From positions 1-40,135 of the forward strand of contig PWYR01000023.1 of assembly GCA_003567775.1 (NCBI GenBank): DNA of 40,135 bases. Direction: 5' to 3'. Within the stretch, counting starts at the first letter, position 1; each line of letters starts with the position of its first letter. This document shows positions 6,175 to 15,151 of this stretch, one piece after another. This DNA comes from Ignavibacteriales bacterium (GTDB lineage Bacteria; Bacteroidota; Ignavibacteria; T3Sed10-11). A program made the position numbers and the translations under genes. A model generated the notes under the pieces. That model did not search any database. It saw nothing but the letters and a program-made list of their open reading frames with translations, and was not told where the DNA came from.

Positions 6175-9000
6175 TCATATTCTAAATGCCAAACCCAATT
6201 TGATATTTCGTTGCGTCATATACCGCGCCGGGTTAAACGGATACGGGCTGATCGGCGCCTGCAGATCGGGGAATAACGGATCGTTCCAGCTATTTGGAGT
6301 CGGATCTCCAAACTCATACGCACGCCCGGTTACCGGGTTAATAAGCGCCGAGTTTTCATTATTGAATAAGTTCTGCACCTCGATGAACATAGTCCAGCGC
6401 GTACCGAATGCGCGAAATTGTTTTTCGAAATTCATATCAATCCAGAACCATGAATCACCGATTTCACCAAAGAGATTTGTTCTATCGGATTCAAATATAG
6501 GTCTTCCATCGGCGGTTTCACCTACCTTATACATCGGTGTGTATCTCCGCCCGGCTTGATAAAACATCCTGATATGCAGGGATATATCATCCAATCCCGG
6601 AATACCTAAAAAATTCTGACCACGGGGGATAAAGAAATTAGTGTTCATTGACGCCTGGAACGGTCTATCCCAGATTAAATAATTTTCGGCAATTTGTTCT
6701 TCAAGATCGCCGCGCAACACGAGCACCCCCTCATCGGCGGAAGAGCTTTTTCCTGTAGCGACCTGATATGCAAACGAAGCATTACCCGTAAACCATCGCC
6801 CGATACGTTTCCGATACTCAACTTCAATACCCCGGCTTCGTGCATAATCCTGATTTACATAGGTAATAAAGTTGCCGCCGAGAAATCGTGCACTCTCAAT
6901 CCGTGCAGACCGGGTGCTGACATAATCGAATATATCCCGATAATATGCCGTTATGGTCAAAACATCATCTTGAGTAAGCTGCGAGCGTAATCCGATTTCA
7001 TACGCAACGGTTGTCTCTGGATTCAAAGCCGGATTCCCGAATCTTTGAAATGTCGATCGCGCTGCCGCAGGAGTAAGTTTCGCATATACAAACTGCGGTC
7101 GAGGTCGTTTCGAAAAATGACCGTATGAGAAAAAGAGCGTCTGATTATCGGTTACCGGGTGAGATATACCGATTCGGGGACTTAACCTGCCTTTCCACCT
7201 ACTACCAAAAAAGCTGTACGTTTCATCCATATATCGTTCACGGATAGCATCGGGTATAGTTATTACTTCGGGATTCTGAACGGCATCGTCTACAAACTTG
7301 CCCGGGAACCAATAATCCAGACGCAGACCGGCATTCAAGATCATACCGCTCAAGGTTATCGTTTCCTGCACATAGAATGCTCCGAATGCAGGATGTACTT
7401 TATATACATCGTTGTTCAAACCCATCGGCAGAACCCACGGTTGAAATATATCGACAACTTGCATTTCCTGAAAAGTAAATTCGGCGCCGCCCTTAAATTT
7501 TCTTCTCTCGGATGCATGCCTTGTTAAGTCAAAGCGAAACGTATACTCATCAACATAATGATCCCGCCAGGTAAACGGATGCCCGATATTATAGAAACCG
7601 TCGCCCGGTACCACACCGATTGTATCGCCAACGGTGTTATAATATTCAAGCGGTAATCTTACAATATCCTGCGGTTCTTCGTATTCATTCCAGTGTATAC
7701 CGTTTGCATCGGCGCGGAGGTGTGTGAAGAAATTGCTGAGACGAATTTCGTAAAATGTACGCGGGCTCAGAGTATGCGTCCACTTCAGTATATTGCCCTG
7801 ATTATTATGGGTAAATGTATTCGCATTATCGAGCGTGTACTGAAACCGATATTGATATCCCGGGCTTGGTTCAACATATTCAAGCCGGGTTTGAATAGTC
7901 TGAGAATTTTGATTGATGTTTACCGATTGTGTGTATGTATACTCAAGGCGTTTTGTGGAACTGAAATGAACGTTTGCCTTACCAAGCCATGACCACGTAT
8001 TATTCTGACGCGGAGCAAAACGTGTACCGTAAAAAGTCGATGAATACAATTGATCGGCGCGGTTTCCGGTTTGCCCGAATTCAAGTCCATCGGTAATGCC
8101 CATATAAAAATTTGTAAAGAAAGTAATTCTCCACGGAAAATCCAGACCAAGCGCGGGCAATAATTTCTGGGTAATAACCTCCGGTCCGCTAAATGTGAAC
8201 TCTACAATGTCGGTGTTTAAATAATTAGGGTGCCTCTCCGAAAAACCGATTTTATCGGATTTATATGAGAGATAGGATCGAAAATCATCGCCGCCATCGC
8301 GGGTACGAACGTTTATAATCCCCGACATTGCCTGGCCGTACTCGGCGTTAAAACCACCCGTAATCATTTCGACTTCCTCAATTGCTGCGGAACTTAATTC
8401 AAGTCCAAAGCCGGTGCCTGCGACGGGATCCTGCACCGAAACGCCGTCAAGTAAAAATGCCGTTTCATACGAGCGACCGCCGCGTATGTGTATCGCATTA
8501 TCCTGCTGAACCACTCCCGCCTGTTGAACAACAATGTCGCGAACATTTTCAACAACCGCAATTTCTATATCGCGTTGAGATATTACGCGCCTGCTTGCCG
8601 TTTCCTCAATATCAACCAGCGGTCTTTCACCAACGACAACCACTTCCTGATCGAGCGTCAACACGGTTTCCGAAAGTTGAATATTCAGCACGACGGTTTC
8701 ACCCGGTTCGACGCGGATGCCCGTATGTTGTTGCCGTTGAAATCCGATCATTGAGATCTCCACAGTGTAGGCGCCCGGACGAATACCCGTTATTACAAAA
8801 TCCCCGTCAAAATCGGTCGCCGCGCCGTAATACGTTCCGGGTATTGCAACATTCACCGCGGGGAGTGGATCGCCGGTATCCTTATCGACAACACGCCCAC
8901 GGATTTCTCCGCGTTCAGCCTGGGCAAGCATCGCTTCTCCGGATACCGAAAAGAGTAACGGTACTATAACAAATAACCGAAACATCAAGTATTTAACCAT
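6175..9000 (-). CDS. TonB-dependent outer-membrane receptor with N-terminal regulatory-like domain
   Basis: 941 residues from ATG 9000, chosen over the upstream ATG 9018 because AAAGAGG sits five bases before it. A signal peptide is followed by a carboxypeptidase-regulatory-like beta-sandwich (GEIRGRVVDKDTGDPLPAVN to about residue 105), then a plug domain (ERPLVDIEETASRRVI, AIHIRGGRSYETAFLLDGV, NAEYGQAMSGIINVRTRDGG) and a large beta-barrel rich in Tyr/Phe strands. These receptors import large or scarce ligands across the outer membrane using TonB energy. The architecture is the CarboxypepD_reg/SusC-like one common in FCB bacteria, but no SusD partner is nearby; the neighbouring lipoprotein at 9022-10437 ends only 21 bases before this start and may take that role. 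Ligand unknown. Confidence 0.88.
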   Translation of the reverse strand: MVKYLMFRLFVIVPLLFSVSGEAMLAQAERGEIRGRVVDKDTGDPLPAVNVAIPGTYYGAATDFDGDFVITGIRPGAYTVEISMIGFQRQQHTGIRVEPGETVVLNIQLSETVLTLDQEVVVVGERPLVDIEETASRRVISQRDIEIAVVENVRDIVVQQAGVVQQDNAIHIRGGRSYETAFLLDGVSVQDPVAGTGFGLELSSAAIEEVEMITGGFNAEYGQAMSGIINVRTRDGGDDFRSYLSYKSDKIGFSERHPNYLNTDIVEFTFSGPEVITQKLLPALGLDFPWRITFFTNFYMGITDGLEFGQTGNRADQLYSSTFYGTRFAPRQNNTWSWLGKANVHFSSTKRLEYTYTQSVNINQNSQTIQTRLEYVEPSPGYQYRFQYTLDNANTFTHNNQGNILKWTHTLSPRTFYEIRLSNFFTHLRADANGIHWNEYEEPQDIVRLPLEYYNTVGDTIGVVPGDGFYNIGHPFTWRDHYVDEYTFRFDLTRHASERRKFKGGAEFTFQEMQVVDIFQPWVLPMGLNNDVYKVHPAFGAFYVQETITLSGMILNAGLRLDYWFPGKFVDDAVQNPEVITIPDAIRERYMDETYSFFGSRWKGRLSPRIGISHPVTDNQTLFFSYGHFSKRPRPQFVYAKLTPAAARSTFQRFGNPALNPETTVAYEIGLRSQLTQDDVLTITAYYRDIFDYVSTRSARIESARFLGGNFITYVNQDYARSRGIEVEYRKRIGRWFTGNASFAYQVATGKSSSADEGVLVLRGDLEEQIAENYLIWDRPFQASMNTNFFIPRGQNFLGIPGLDDISLHIRMFYQAGRRYTPMYKVGETADGRPIFESDRTNLFGEIGDSWFWIDMNFEKQFRAFGTRWTMFIEVQNLFNNENSALINPVTGRAYEFGDPTPNSWNDPLFPDLQAPISPYPFNPARYMTQRNIKLGLAFRI

Positions 9001-9021
9001 AATAACCTCTTTCAACAAACG

Positions 9022-10437
9022 TTAGTTACCAAACTCGTCTACAAAAATCTTATGTAAAAGTTCTCCCAAACGTTGCGTTTCCGGTTCACCGGGATTACCG
9101 TCCATTCTGTGCAAACGAAGTCCAAATAAGAACATTGTGTTATCCGGTGATTTTACCGCCACAAGTGGCTCTTCTGCATGAACTACTTTATACAGCGGTA
9201 CTGCACCCGTTTCGATAAATAAATTTCTAACACCACCTATAGACGTTCCCCGTGGATCACGTTGCAGCATCGGATAACCGAGATCTTCGGCTTCAGGGGT
9301 CGGGATAATTTTTGTGTTTGGAAATACAAATCCGATATCCCGGGCAGCAATGCTATCGACCGGAGCGAAATCGACCAATCCTTGTTCTCGCGGATCGAAT
9401 TCACCCGAGGGAAATGTAATACTCATAACTACCCGTCCGCCGGTTTCAATATAGCGGGGCAGCGCCGTTTGCGCAACACTGTAACTCGGACCGTTATCAC
9501 TATACCAATAGACATATTTAAAGAGGCGCAACGATTCGATGAACGCAGGATTGATAAATGCAGGAACAAGGTCACCGCGCTGAAAGTCCGTACGTCCCCG
9601 TCGGATATCCCATACACTATGCTCTTTAAAACTTCCGTCCGCAAGTGTATCGAATATCGCTGCATAAAAATGCTCTGCGCCGTCAACCAGATTGTAATCA
9701 TCTATTATTAAAAGATCGCCGACCGGTTCACGCACAAACCAGTGGGCGGTTGTATCCGGCGGTCGTTCAGGATTATCGGGCGCCGGATTACCGGGCATTA
9801 TGGCAGTGTTACTGAAAGCGCCTGCATTATCCTGTGCTTTGAGGTAAAAAATATTATTATCATTAACACGCAAGCCATCGTCAAGATGTAGTGTCAGCAT
9901 TGAGGATTCGCCGGGAAGCTCTTGCCAATCGGAAGTATCATTTAATGCCCAAAAATATCGCATAATCGTCTCATCGCCGTCGGGATCGGCGCCTGTCCAT
10001 GCAAATGTGGCGACTGTGAACGTAGTATCCGGTATATGGGTTCCTTCATTAAATTCAACGCTTGGCGGTGTATTTTTTATCGGAACAGATAAGGATGCCG
10101 GATCGGGATCCCTTGCCCCGTCATTGTCAACCGCACGAACGTAGAACGTATAGGTTGTATCGTCTTGTTGAAGTGATAATAAGAAAACACTATCATTCCG
10201 TTCCGTCCAGTTCCAATCAACTGCATTAAACGACCATTCATATCCGACAACAAAACCGTCGGGATCGTCGCCCCACCAATGAATATGTTGGCGACTGGTT
10301 GTGGTTCTAAGCGTATCATCGGGCATTAACCAAACGAACGTTTTTGGGGGTATATTCTCTATTGGCTCGGACGCAGGTTGGTCAATACAGCCGCCTATGA
10401 GTAAAACAAGAAGAAAGCAGAATGAGATACGATACAT
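9022..10437 (-). CDS. Surface lipoprotein with Ig/fibronectin-like domains
   Basis: 471 residues with a lipobox (LLIGGC, Cys17). Two beta-sandwich modules follow: about residues 30-125 (IHWWGDDPDGFVVGYEWSF ... FYVRAVDNDGARDPDPA) and 126-215 (FAWTGADPDGDETIMRYFWA ... FYLKAQDNAGAFSN), both with the DPDG and xVRAxDNxGA signatures seen in fibronectin/Ig-like extracellular domains. The C-terminal half (from LLIIDDYNLVDGAEHFYAA) is a separate domain that looks like a Rossmann or glutamine-amidotransferase-like fold, with WYSDNGPSY and GGRVVMS segments. No enzyme can be named. The gene sits just before the TonB receptor and may supply its surface-exposed partner. Confidence 0.72.
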   Translation of the reverse strand: MYRISFCFLLVLLIGGCIDQPASEPIENIPPKTFVWLMPDDTLRTTTSRQHIHWWGDDPDGFVVGYEWSFNAVDWNWTERNDSVFLLSLQQDDTTYTFYVRAVDNDGARDPDPASLSVPIKNTPPSVEFNEGTHIPDTTFTVATFAWTGADPDGDETIMRYFWALNDTSDWQELPGESSMLTLHLDDGLRVNDNNIFYLKAQDNAGAFSNTAIMPGNPAPDNPERPPDTTAHWFVREPVGDLLIIDDYNLVDGAEHFYAAIFDTLADGSFKEHSVWDIRRGRTDFQRGDLVPAFINPAFIESLRLFKYVYWYSDNGPSYSVAQTALPRYIETGGRVVMSITFPSGEFDPREQGLVDFAPVDSIAARDIGFVFPNTKIIPTPEAEDLGYPMLQRDPRGTSIGGVRNLFIETGAVPLYKVVHAEEPLVAVKSPDNTMFLFGLRLHRMDGNPGEPETQRLGELLHKIFVDEFGN

Positions 10438-10464
10438 AAATTTACTTTACATGTACTTTAAATC

Positions 10465-10495
10465 CGTAAGGGCGTTCCACTGGAACGCCCTTACG
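10465..10495 (-). terminator. Perfect 15-bp hairpin between two secreted/lipoprotein genes
   Basis: cgtaagggcgttcca (465-479 of the 10 kb block) is followed by one base and its exact reverse complement. It starts 13 bases after the stop of the T9SS-tailed gene on the - strand. The downstream T-tract is short (ATTTAAAG), so it may be a weak terminator or an mRNA-stabilising hairpin lowering expression of the four distal genes. Confidence 0.5.
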
Positions 10496-10507
10496 CGTTA
10501 TTACAGA

Positions 10508-12703
10508 TTATTTCAACAACATCATACGTTTTGTTTCAACATAGTCACCGGCTTCAATCCGGTAGAAATAGACACCGCTGGAGAATGTACCCGCATCAAA
10601 TGTCGCCGTATAGGTACCTGCCGTATGATATTCATCAACAAGCACTTTTACTTGTTGACCGAGTATGTTAAAGATCCTCAAAGTAACGTGCGAATCTTTT
10701 GGTAATGAAAACCGGATTTGTGTTGCCGGGTTGAACGGGTTCGGGTAGTTCTGTGACAGATCAAAACTCTGAGGAACTCCCTCAGCAATCCGCTCTGTTA
10801 CGTTAACCAGGTTTACAAAGTCGTCGGTATTTCGCGGAATAAGCTTGTAATTGCCAAAGCTGAAATACATAATACCCCGCAATTTATCGATTGTAGTTCC
10901 CTCGCGGATGAGTGTTACCGGATTATCAGCTTCGTTGACACTGTATGTCGATAACCAGCTTGGCGTACCCGGTCCGGTATCGACTCTCATACCTCTCGAA
11001 CCGTCATCAACGATAAATTCACGGAATACGTGATTATTATTATCGGGATCGTCATTTGTTAGCTCCAGATCATCAAACTCAATGAGTACACCCTTCCAGG
11101 GTTCTGCTTCCTCGTGATAATTCAATCGCCCAACCCTGAACATTCCGGTATTAAGCAATTCCGGCTCGGGAAGCGGCACACCGGTTGCGTGTACCTCTAC
11201 ATTATCGGGAGTAATTGCTCCAATCCGTGGTACACCAAACTGGACTTCAAGCTCACCGGTTACCGTTATACTGTCACCGCGTTCTATGGTATCATCGATG
11301 CCGGGACCGCGCACCCAAATACCGCTCCATCCTCCTGTGCCATTCTGAATGTGTGCATAATCGGTATTATCGTTAATATCAGCCGTAACGACACCGGATA
11401 CCGTGACTTCAAATCCAACCAATCCGGGATATTGGAACGGGTAAAACGGCGAATATCTCAGCTCCTGAATTGTTAGTTCATCATCTCTGACAAGGTAAAA
11501 GTATTTTTCATTATCTAAGTTAAACGGACTTGAGATAGGACCACCTTCCCATAAAGCAACAAAATAATAATGAACTTCCGTACCATCGTCCTGTCCGGGG
11601 ATAACTGCAGAATATACATCGTCGCCTAAATCATCCATTGCTACTGCAGTAGTATCGCCATTAACAATATAGTATAAATCTACGCCGGTTACGGGGAATT
11701 CTTCAGAGGGAGGCAGCACTGTTGTGGTGACAGTTACATCCTGCCCGGCGCCCGGAATACCGATATCCCTTTCAACGATATCGAAGAAGGGAGGAACGGT
11801 TATCAATTCGACATCCTCCGAAACAACCGGTGCAATTGTGTATCCACCAACCGCTCTTGATTGGGTCATAACAAGGCCCTGAATATTTATGAGCGCATTT
11901 AATGGCGGAGGTCCCCAATCCGGATCGGCAGCCGATTCGCCGCCCCGCATAAACTTTGAAGGATCGTACACATTAATCTCGTTTCCGTCTTCATCAATAA
12001 CCGACCAGGTCCAGCGTCCTGTTGTCGGGCTTTGAGTACGGGTTACCACCCGTACATTCTCAAATCTCACCCTTGCTCCTTTCCATCTTTCGGCGGTAGA
12101 ATATCGTATAACACGATCCGGCTGACCGCCCTCTATAAAATCACTAACCGGTACAACTGTAAACGGCGGATGGTCAAGTTCGTCGTCTATCTCAACATTG
12201 CTCAACCATTCTACCTGTACGGTTTCCAACAAACGCAACTGTGTCATACTGGGAGTGCCTTCGGAGAAAAATTCTTCCATAATACCCGTCACTTCTATGT
12301 AATCGCCGACGCCGAACTCGTGCAAACCGGTGGGAAAATTCGTGGTATCGACTTCACGAAGATGCAACCCGCCCCACTCCGGATCATGGGGATCCTGAAT
12401 AAAAACAATCACTGCAGCTCCGAGCAAAAAAGTTCGTCGATCCGGACCTCCCGGCGCAAACGGATCATTGGTAATAATACCACGCACTCTGATCGTATCG
12501 CCATGTGTCGGGGTGTGATGCAAATGAAATAAATCATCCGGATTTTCACCCGCTTCGATTCGCTGCTCAAGCTCCTGCAACTGTTCAACCGGGACTTCGG
12601 TTGCCTCACGAATGGTCATTAACGGATATTCATCCTGCGCGAATAAGGCAACACCAGTTGTCAGGAACAATGCTATCAAGCATATTGGTAAAAAATACCT
12701 CAT
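10508..12703 (-). CDS. Secreted multi-domain protein with OB-like domains and T9SS type A sorting tail
   Basis: 731 residues. A signal peptide (LIALFLTTGVALFAQ) opens the protein. Two similar OB-like modules are visible, one around residues 50-150 (DTIRVRGIITNDPFAPGG ... YIEVTGIMEEF) and one around 440-520 (VTVSGVVTADINDNTDYAHI ... ITVTGELEV), a pattern used by DUF5689-like and extracellular nuclease-associated domains. Between them is an Ig-like domain (TVTTTVLPPSEEFPVTGVDL). The last 85 residues are a classic T9SS sorting domain: LSQNYPNPFNPATQIRFSLP, VTLRIFNILGQQV, AGTYTATFDAGTFSSGVYFY and a final MMLLK. It would be exported by Sec, then moved over the outer membrane by the Por machinery. 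The start is supported by AGGAG seven bases before ATG 12703. Confidence 0.82.
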   Translation of the reverse strand: MRYFLPICLIALFLTTGVALFAQDEYPLMTIREATEVPVEQLQELEQRIEAGENPDDLFHLHHTPTHGDTIRVRGIITNDPFAPGGPDRRTFLLGAAVIVFIQDPHDPEWGGLHLREVDTTNFPTGLHEFGVGDYIEVTGIMEEFFSEGTPSMTQLRLLETVQVEWLSNVEIDDELDHPPFTVVPVSDFIEGGQPDRVIRYSTAERWKGARVRFENVRVVTRTQSPTTGRWTWSVIDEDGNEINVYDPSKFMRGGESAADPDWGPPPLNALINIQGLVMTQSRAVGGYTIAPVVSEDVELITVPPFFDIVERDIGIPGAGQDVTVTTTVLPPSEEFPVTGVDLYYIVNGDTTAVAMDDLGDDVYSAVIPGQDDGTEVHYYFVALWEGGPISSPFNLDNEKYFYLVRDDELTIQELRYSPFYPFQYPGLVGFEVTVSGVVTADINDNTDYAHIQNGTGGWSGIWVRGPGIDDTIERGDSITVTGELEVQFGVPRIGAITPDNVEVHATGVPLPEPELLNTGMFRVGRLNYHEEAEPWKGVLIEFDDLELTNDDPDNNNHVFREFIVDDGSRGMRVDTGPGTPSWLSTYSVNEADNPVTLIREGTTIDKLRGIMYFSFGNYKLIPRNTDDFVNLVNVTERIAEGVPQSFDLSQNYPNPFNPATQIRFSLPKDSHVTLRIFNILGQQVKVLVDEYHTAGTYTATFDAGTFSSGVYFYRIEAGDYVETKRMMLLK

Positions 12704-12732
12704 AATATATCTCCTATAATTATATTGAGAAA

Positions 12733-14940
12733 TTATTTGATTATTAAGAAACGTCCACGCTTCGCATTACCGGTATCAAGGTCTTCCACAACAAACAGAT
12801 ACATGCCCGTCGCAACTGCCTGATCAAAATCGGTTATTAAATCCCACGCATGTTCACCGCCCACAAACCGCACATTATCGCCCGCAAACCTCCTGAACCA
12901 TTCTCCTTCACCCGTATACGTATCGGACTCATGATGAAGTGTTTTTACCAAATCGCCGGCAAGTGTATAGATACGTATGGTTGCACGTGCGGGTAGATTA
13001 TAAAAATAAATTTTCCTCTGGCGTTCACGTATTTCTCCCGTTTGCGGGCTTTTGCCATCCCAATGGGCGCTTCCGTAGTAAGGATTCGGATAGACACCTA
13101 CCTCGGTATTGACATCACTCGTTGGCAGTGTGCCCGGTATTACCCGAACGGCATTAAATCGACGACTGCTTTCCAAACTTTCCAGACCGATTTCCGGATC
13201 TCCTTCGTCAAATGCCGTAACCGAAAATGCATACTGCCACCCGTTTAAGAGATTACGTACACGGAATTTATAATGATATTCGACCGGGTCATCCGGAAAT
13301 GTCGCCGGTTGATCGAGCCGGACAGCGCTAAACCCGGTATTGTAACCGATGTCGTTTCCTTTTTTATCAAATTCAGCCATTAATATTAACTCACCGAGTA
13401 TATCGCCGATTGCATCAATGTCTACTCCTGCATTTGTTCTATAAAGACGGTAACCTTCCCAATCTTCACGTCCGGTTATGGGATCGATTGAATCTTCCGC
13501 ATCGCGATCCCAATAGATGACAACCTCACGGTCGCCGGGTTCAACACGTACACGAGGTGCATTCGGCGGCGAGGGTAATATATAACGTTCCGGACGGGGA
13601 TTATCCGGCGTTCCCGCCGTCCAGACTTCATCTTCATCCTGAATACCATTTCCGTTTCGGTCCTCTCCGTTAAATGCCCGCTGCGCCCAATCGGCGTTCA
13701 ACATTAATTGTTCTCGCTGTTCTTCGGTATCAAGATTTGCAGGTTCGGGGCCTTGTTTTTTAGCGGCGACAACCGCTATTACATAATTTACCGATTCAAT
13801 CTTCCAGAGAAATTCGCCTGTTCGCTCATCCTGAACGAGTTGACGTCCATCGATATAATCAAAGGGACCGCTCGAAATAAGCGTCATATTGTTGCCGGGA
13901 GTTACACGCAGCGGATCAATTGCGGAACGGTCAAGCCCTTTTGCCAACTTATCATAACGTTCACCGTCGTTTTGCGGGGAAAAATATAGGGGATCGGCCG
14001 TATCACGGAAACGCCAGGCGTTAAAATGGTGATCGAGACTATCGGTTAATAACACGTGATCCTCTTCCCGAACGCGCTCGCCGAGCAGTCCATCGTCGCC
14101 TATTGTATAATAGAGATTAACGCGTTCTATACCGAGTACTTTAATCGCGATATAACTATCGGTAAAACCGGGATCGCCTCCCCAATCAAATGCATACGCG
14201 AGTCGTTCTTCCTCATCCCATCCTTGAGCTACCCACTGATAAAATGCCGATCCGCGTGGAGGTGTTATGTTCGTATTTCGCACGACCATGTCGCTCCAAT
14301 GTCCGACATACATATCCTCAATCGGTAGTATGCCTGTATTCCTGATCATCATATTAATGATGACAAACGAATCGGCAAATGGATAATTCCAGGCATAGCT
14401 TTCTTGCCGGACACTTATATGAAGTGGATTATTGTGATCGGGAATTCTGATTGTTGTACCGGGAACTATTGTATTAGAATCGGTATATTCAGCGTAAAAA
14501 TCTTGATGGCTTACAGCATTTGGATGAAAATACGGTGAGTCGATCAGAGACGAGCGTTCTATAACCCGGGAACCCGGGGCATTAGTAAACTCAAAACCGG
14601 CAGCTACGTCGCGGACTGAGGGAATATCAACCGCACCGGTAGTCACAGCCGGCGGTGCATCACCCCGAATCCCGCCAACCCACAAGCCACCGATAAACAT
14701 ATGTTCAATTCCGGATCCAAGTGGAAATTCGACTGACGGCTGTTGCGGCCAATAACGCCAACCGTGACCGATAGTACCGAAATTACTAACAGTTACACCG
14801 ATGTTACCGACATTGGTATATTTCGATTCATCGTCGTCGAAAGCTTTTCGAATATCGGTGATATCCTGTTCACCGGTTTTTAAAGTTAGAAAAACGCCGA
14901 ATAGAAACAACAATAATGCAGAGAATTTATACAACTTCAT
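12733..14940 (-). CDS. Large secreted protein with variant C-terminal sorting domain
   Basis: 735 residues from ATG 14940; the alternative ATG at 14952 is less likely because AGGAG lies at the right distance from the later one. A hydrophobic N-terminal segment (FSALLLFLFGVFLTL) acts as signal. The N-terminal 300 residues carry a conserved-looking FCB secreted module (NFGTIGHGWRYWPQQPSVEF, HMFIGGLWVGG, FVIINMMIRNTG). Around residue 490 there is a fibronectin-like domain (VIYWDRDAEDSIDPITGRED ... YHYKFRVRNL). The C-terminus (VGVYPNPYYGSAHWDG, IYFYNLPARATIRIYTLAGD, GMYLFVVEDL, FLIIK) resembles a T9SS sorting domain but with a roughly 30-residue insertion. First gene of the cluster; a promoter lies at 15031-15059. 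Function unknown. Confidence 0.72.
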   Translation of the reverse strand: MKLYKFSALLLFLFGVFLTLKTGEQDITDIRKAFDDDESKYTNVGNIGVTVSNFGTIGHGWRYWPQQPSVEFPLGSGIEHMFIGGLWVGGIRGDAPPAVTTGAVDIPSVRDVAAGFEFTNAPGSRVIERSSLIDSPYFHPNAVSHQDFYAEYTDSNTIVPGTTIRIPDHNNPLHISVRQESYAWNYPFADSFVIINMMIRNTGILPIEDMYVGHWSDMVVRNTNITPPRGSAFYQWVAQGWDEEERLAYAFDWGGDPGFTDSYIAIKVLGIERVNLYYTIGDDGLLGERVREEDHVLLTDSLDHHFNAWRFRDTADPLYFSPQNDGERYDKLAKGLDRSAIDPLRVTPGNNMTLISSGPFDYIDGRQLVQDERTGEFLWKIESVNYVIAVVAAKKQGPEPANLDTEEQREQLMLNADWAQRAFNGEDRNGNGIQDEDEVWTAGTPDNPRPERYILPSPPNAPRVRVEPGDREVVIYWDRDAEDSIDPITGREDWEGYRLYRTNAGVDIDAIGDILGELILMAEFDKKGNDIGYNTGFSAVRLDQPATFPDDPVEYHYKFRVRNLLNGWQYAFSVTAFDEGDPEIGLESLESSRRFNAVRVIPGTLPTSDVNTEVGVYPNPYYGSAHWDGKSPQTGEIRERQRKIYFYNLPARATIRIYTLAGDLVKTLHHESDTYTGEGEWFRRFAGDNVRFVGGEHAWDLITDFDQAVATGMYLFVVEDLDTGNAKRGRFLIIK

Positions 14941-14979
14941 GTATCTCCTCATCAGATCCTTATGGAAGGGAATGTTACG

Positions 14980-15016
14980 ACAAGCAATTGAACGGTATCT
15001 ACTATATGTTGCTTGT
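14980..15016 (-). promoter_or_regulatory. Inverted repeat in the leader of the envelope cluster
   Basis: acaagcaa (14980-14987) pairs exactly with ttgcttgt (15009-15016) over a 21-base loop, inside the predicted 5' untranslated leader. It could be an operator half-site pair or an mRNA hairpin. No known regulator motif is recognised. Confidence 0.35.
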
Positions 15017-15030
15017 TACCTTATAGTATT

Positions 15031-15059
15031 ATTATACTATTTTTCAATTGTAAAATCAA
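15031..15059 (-). promoter_or_regulatory. Sigma-70-like promoter of the six-gene envelope cluster
   Basis: On the - strand TTGATT (15059-15054), a 17-base spacer and a perfect TATAAT (15036-15031). Predicted transcript start is near 15024, giving a leader of about 84 bases before ATG 14940. Confidence 0.6.
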
Positions 15060-15151
15060 GAATTGCCACACTCATTCTTTTCTACGAGACCGAAGGGTGC
15101 GTGAATAAGCAGAGAAACAAAAGATTAATCAGTCTGAGGCGTAACTGGCAA

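Noticed and set aside
8382-8969. 195-residue + strand open frame within the TonB receptor gene
   Set aside because: Arginine/proline-rich shadow of the conserved plug and N-terminal domain of the receptor; no signal, no domain.
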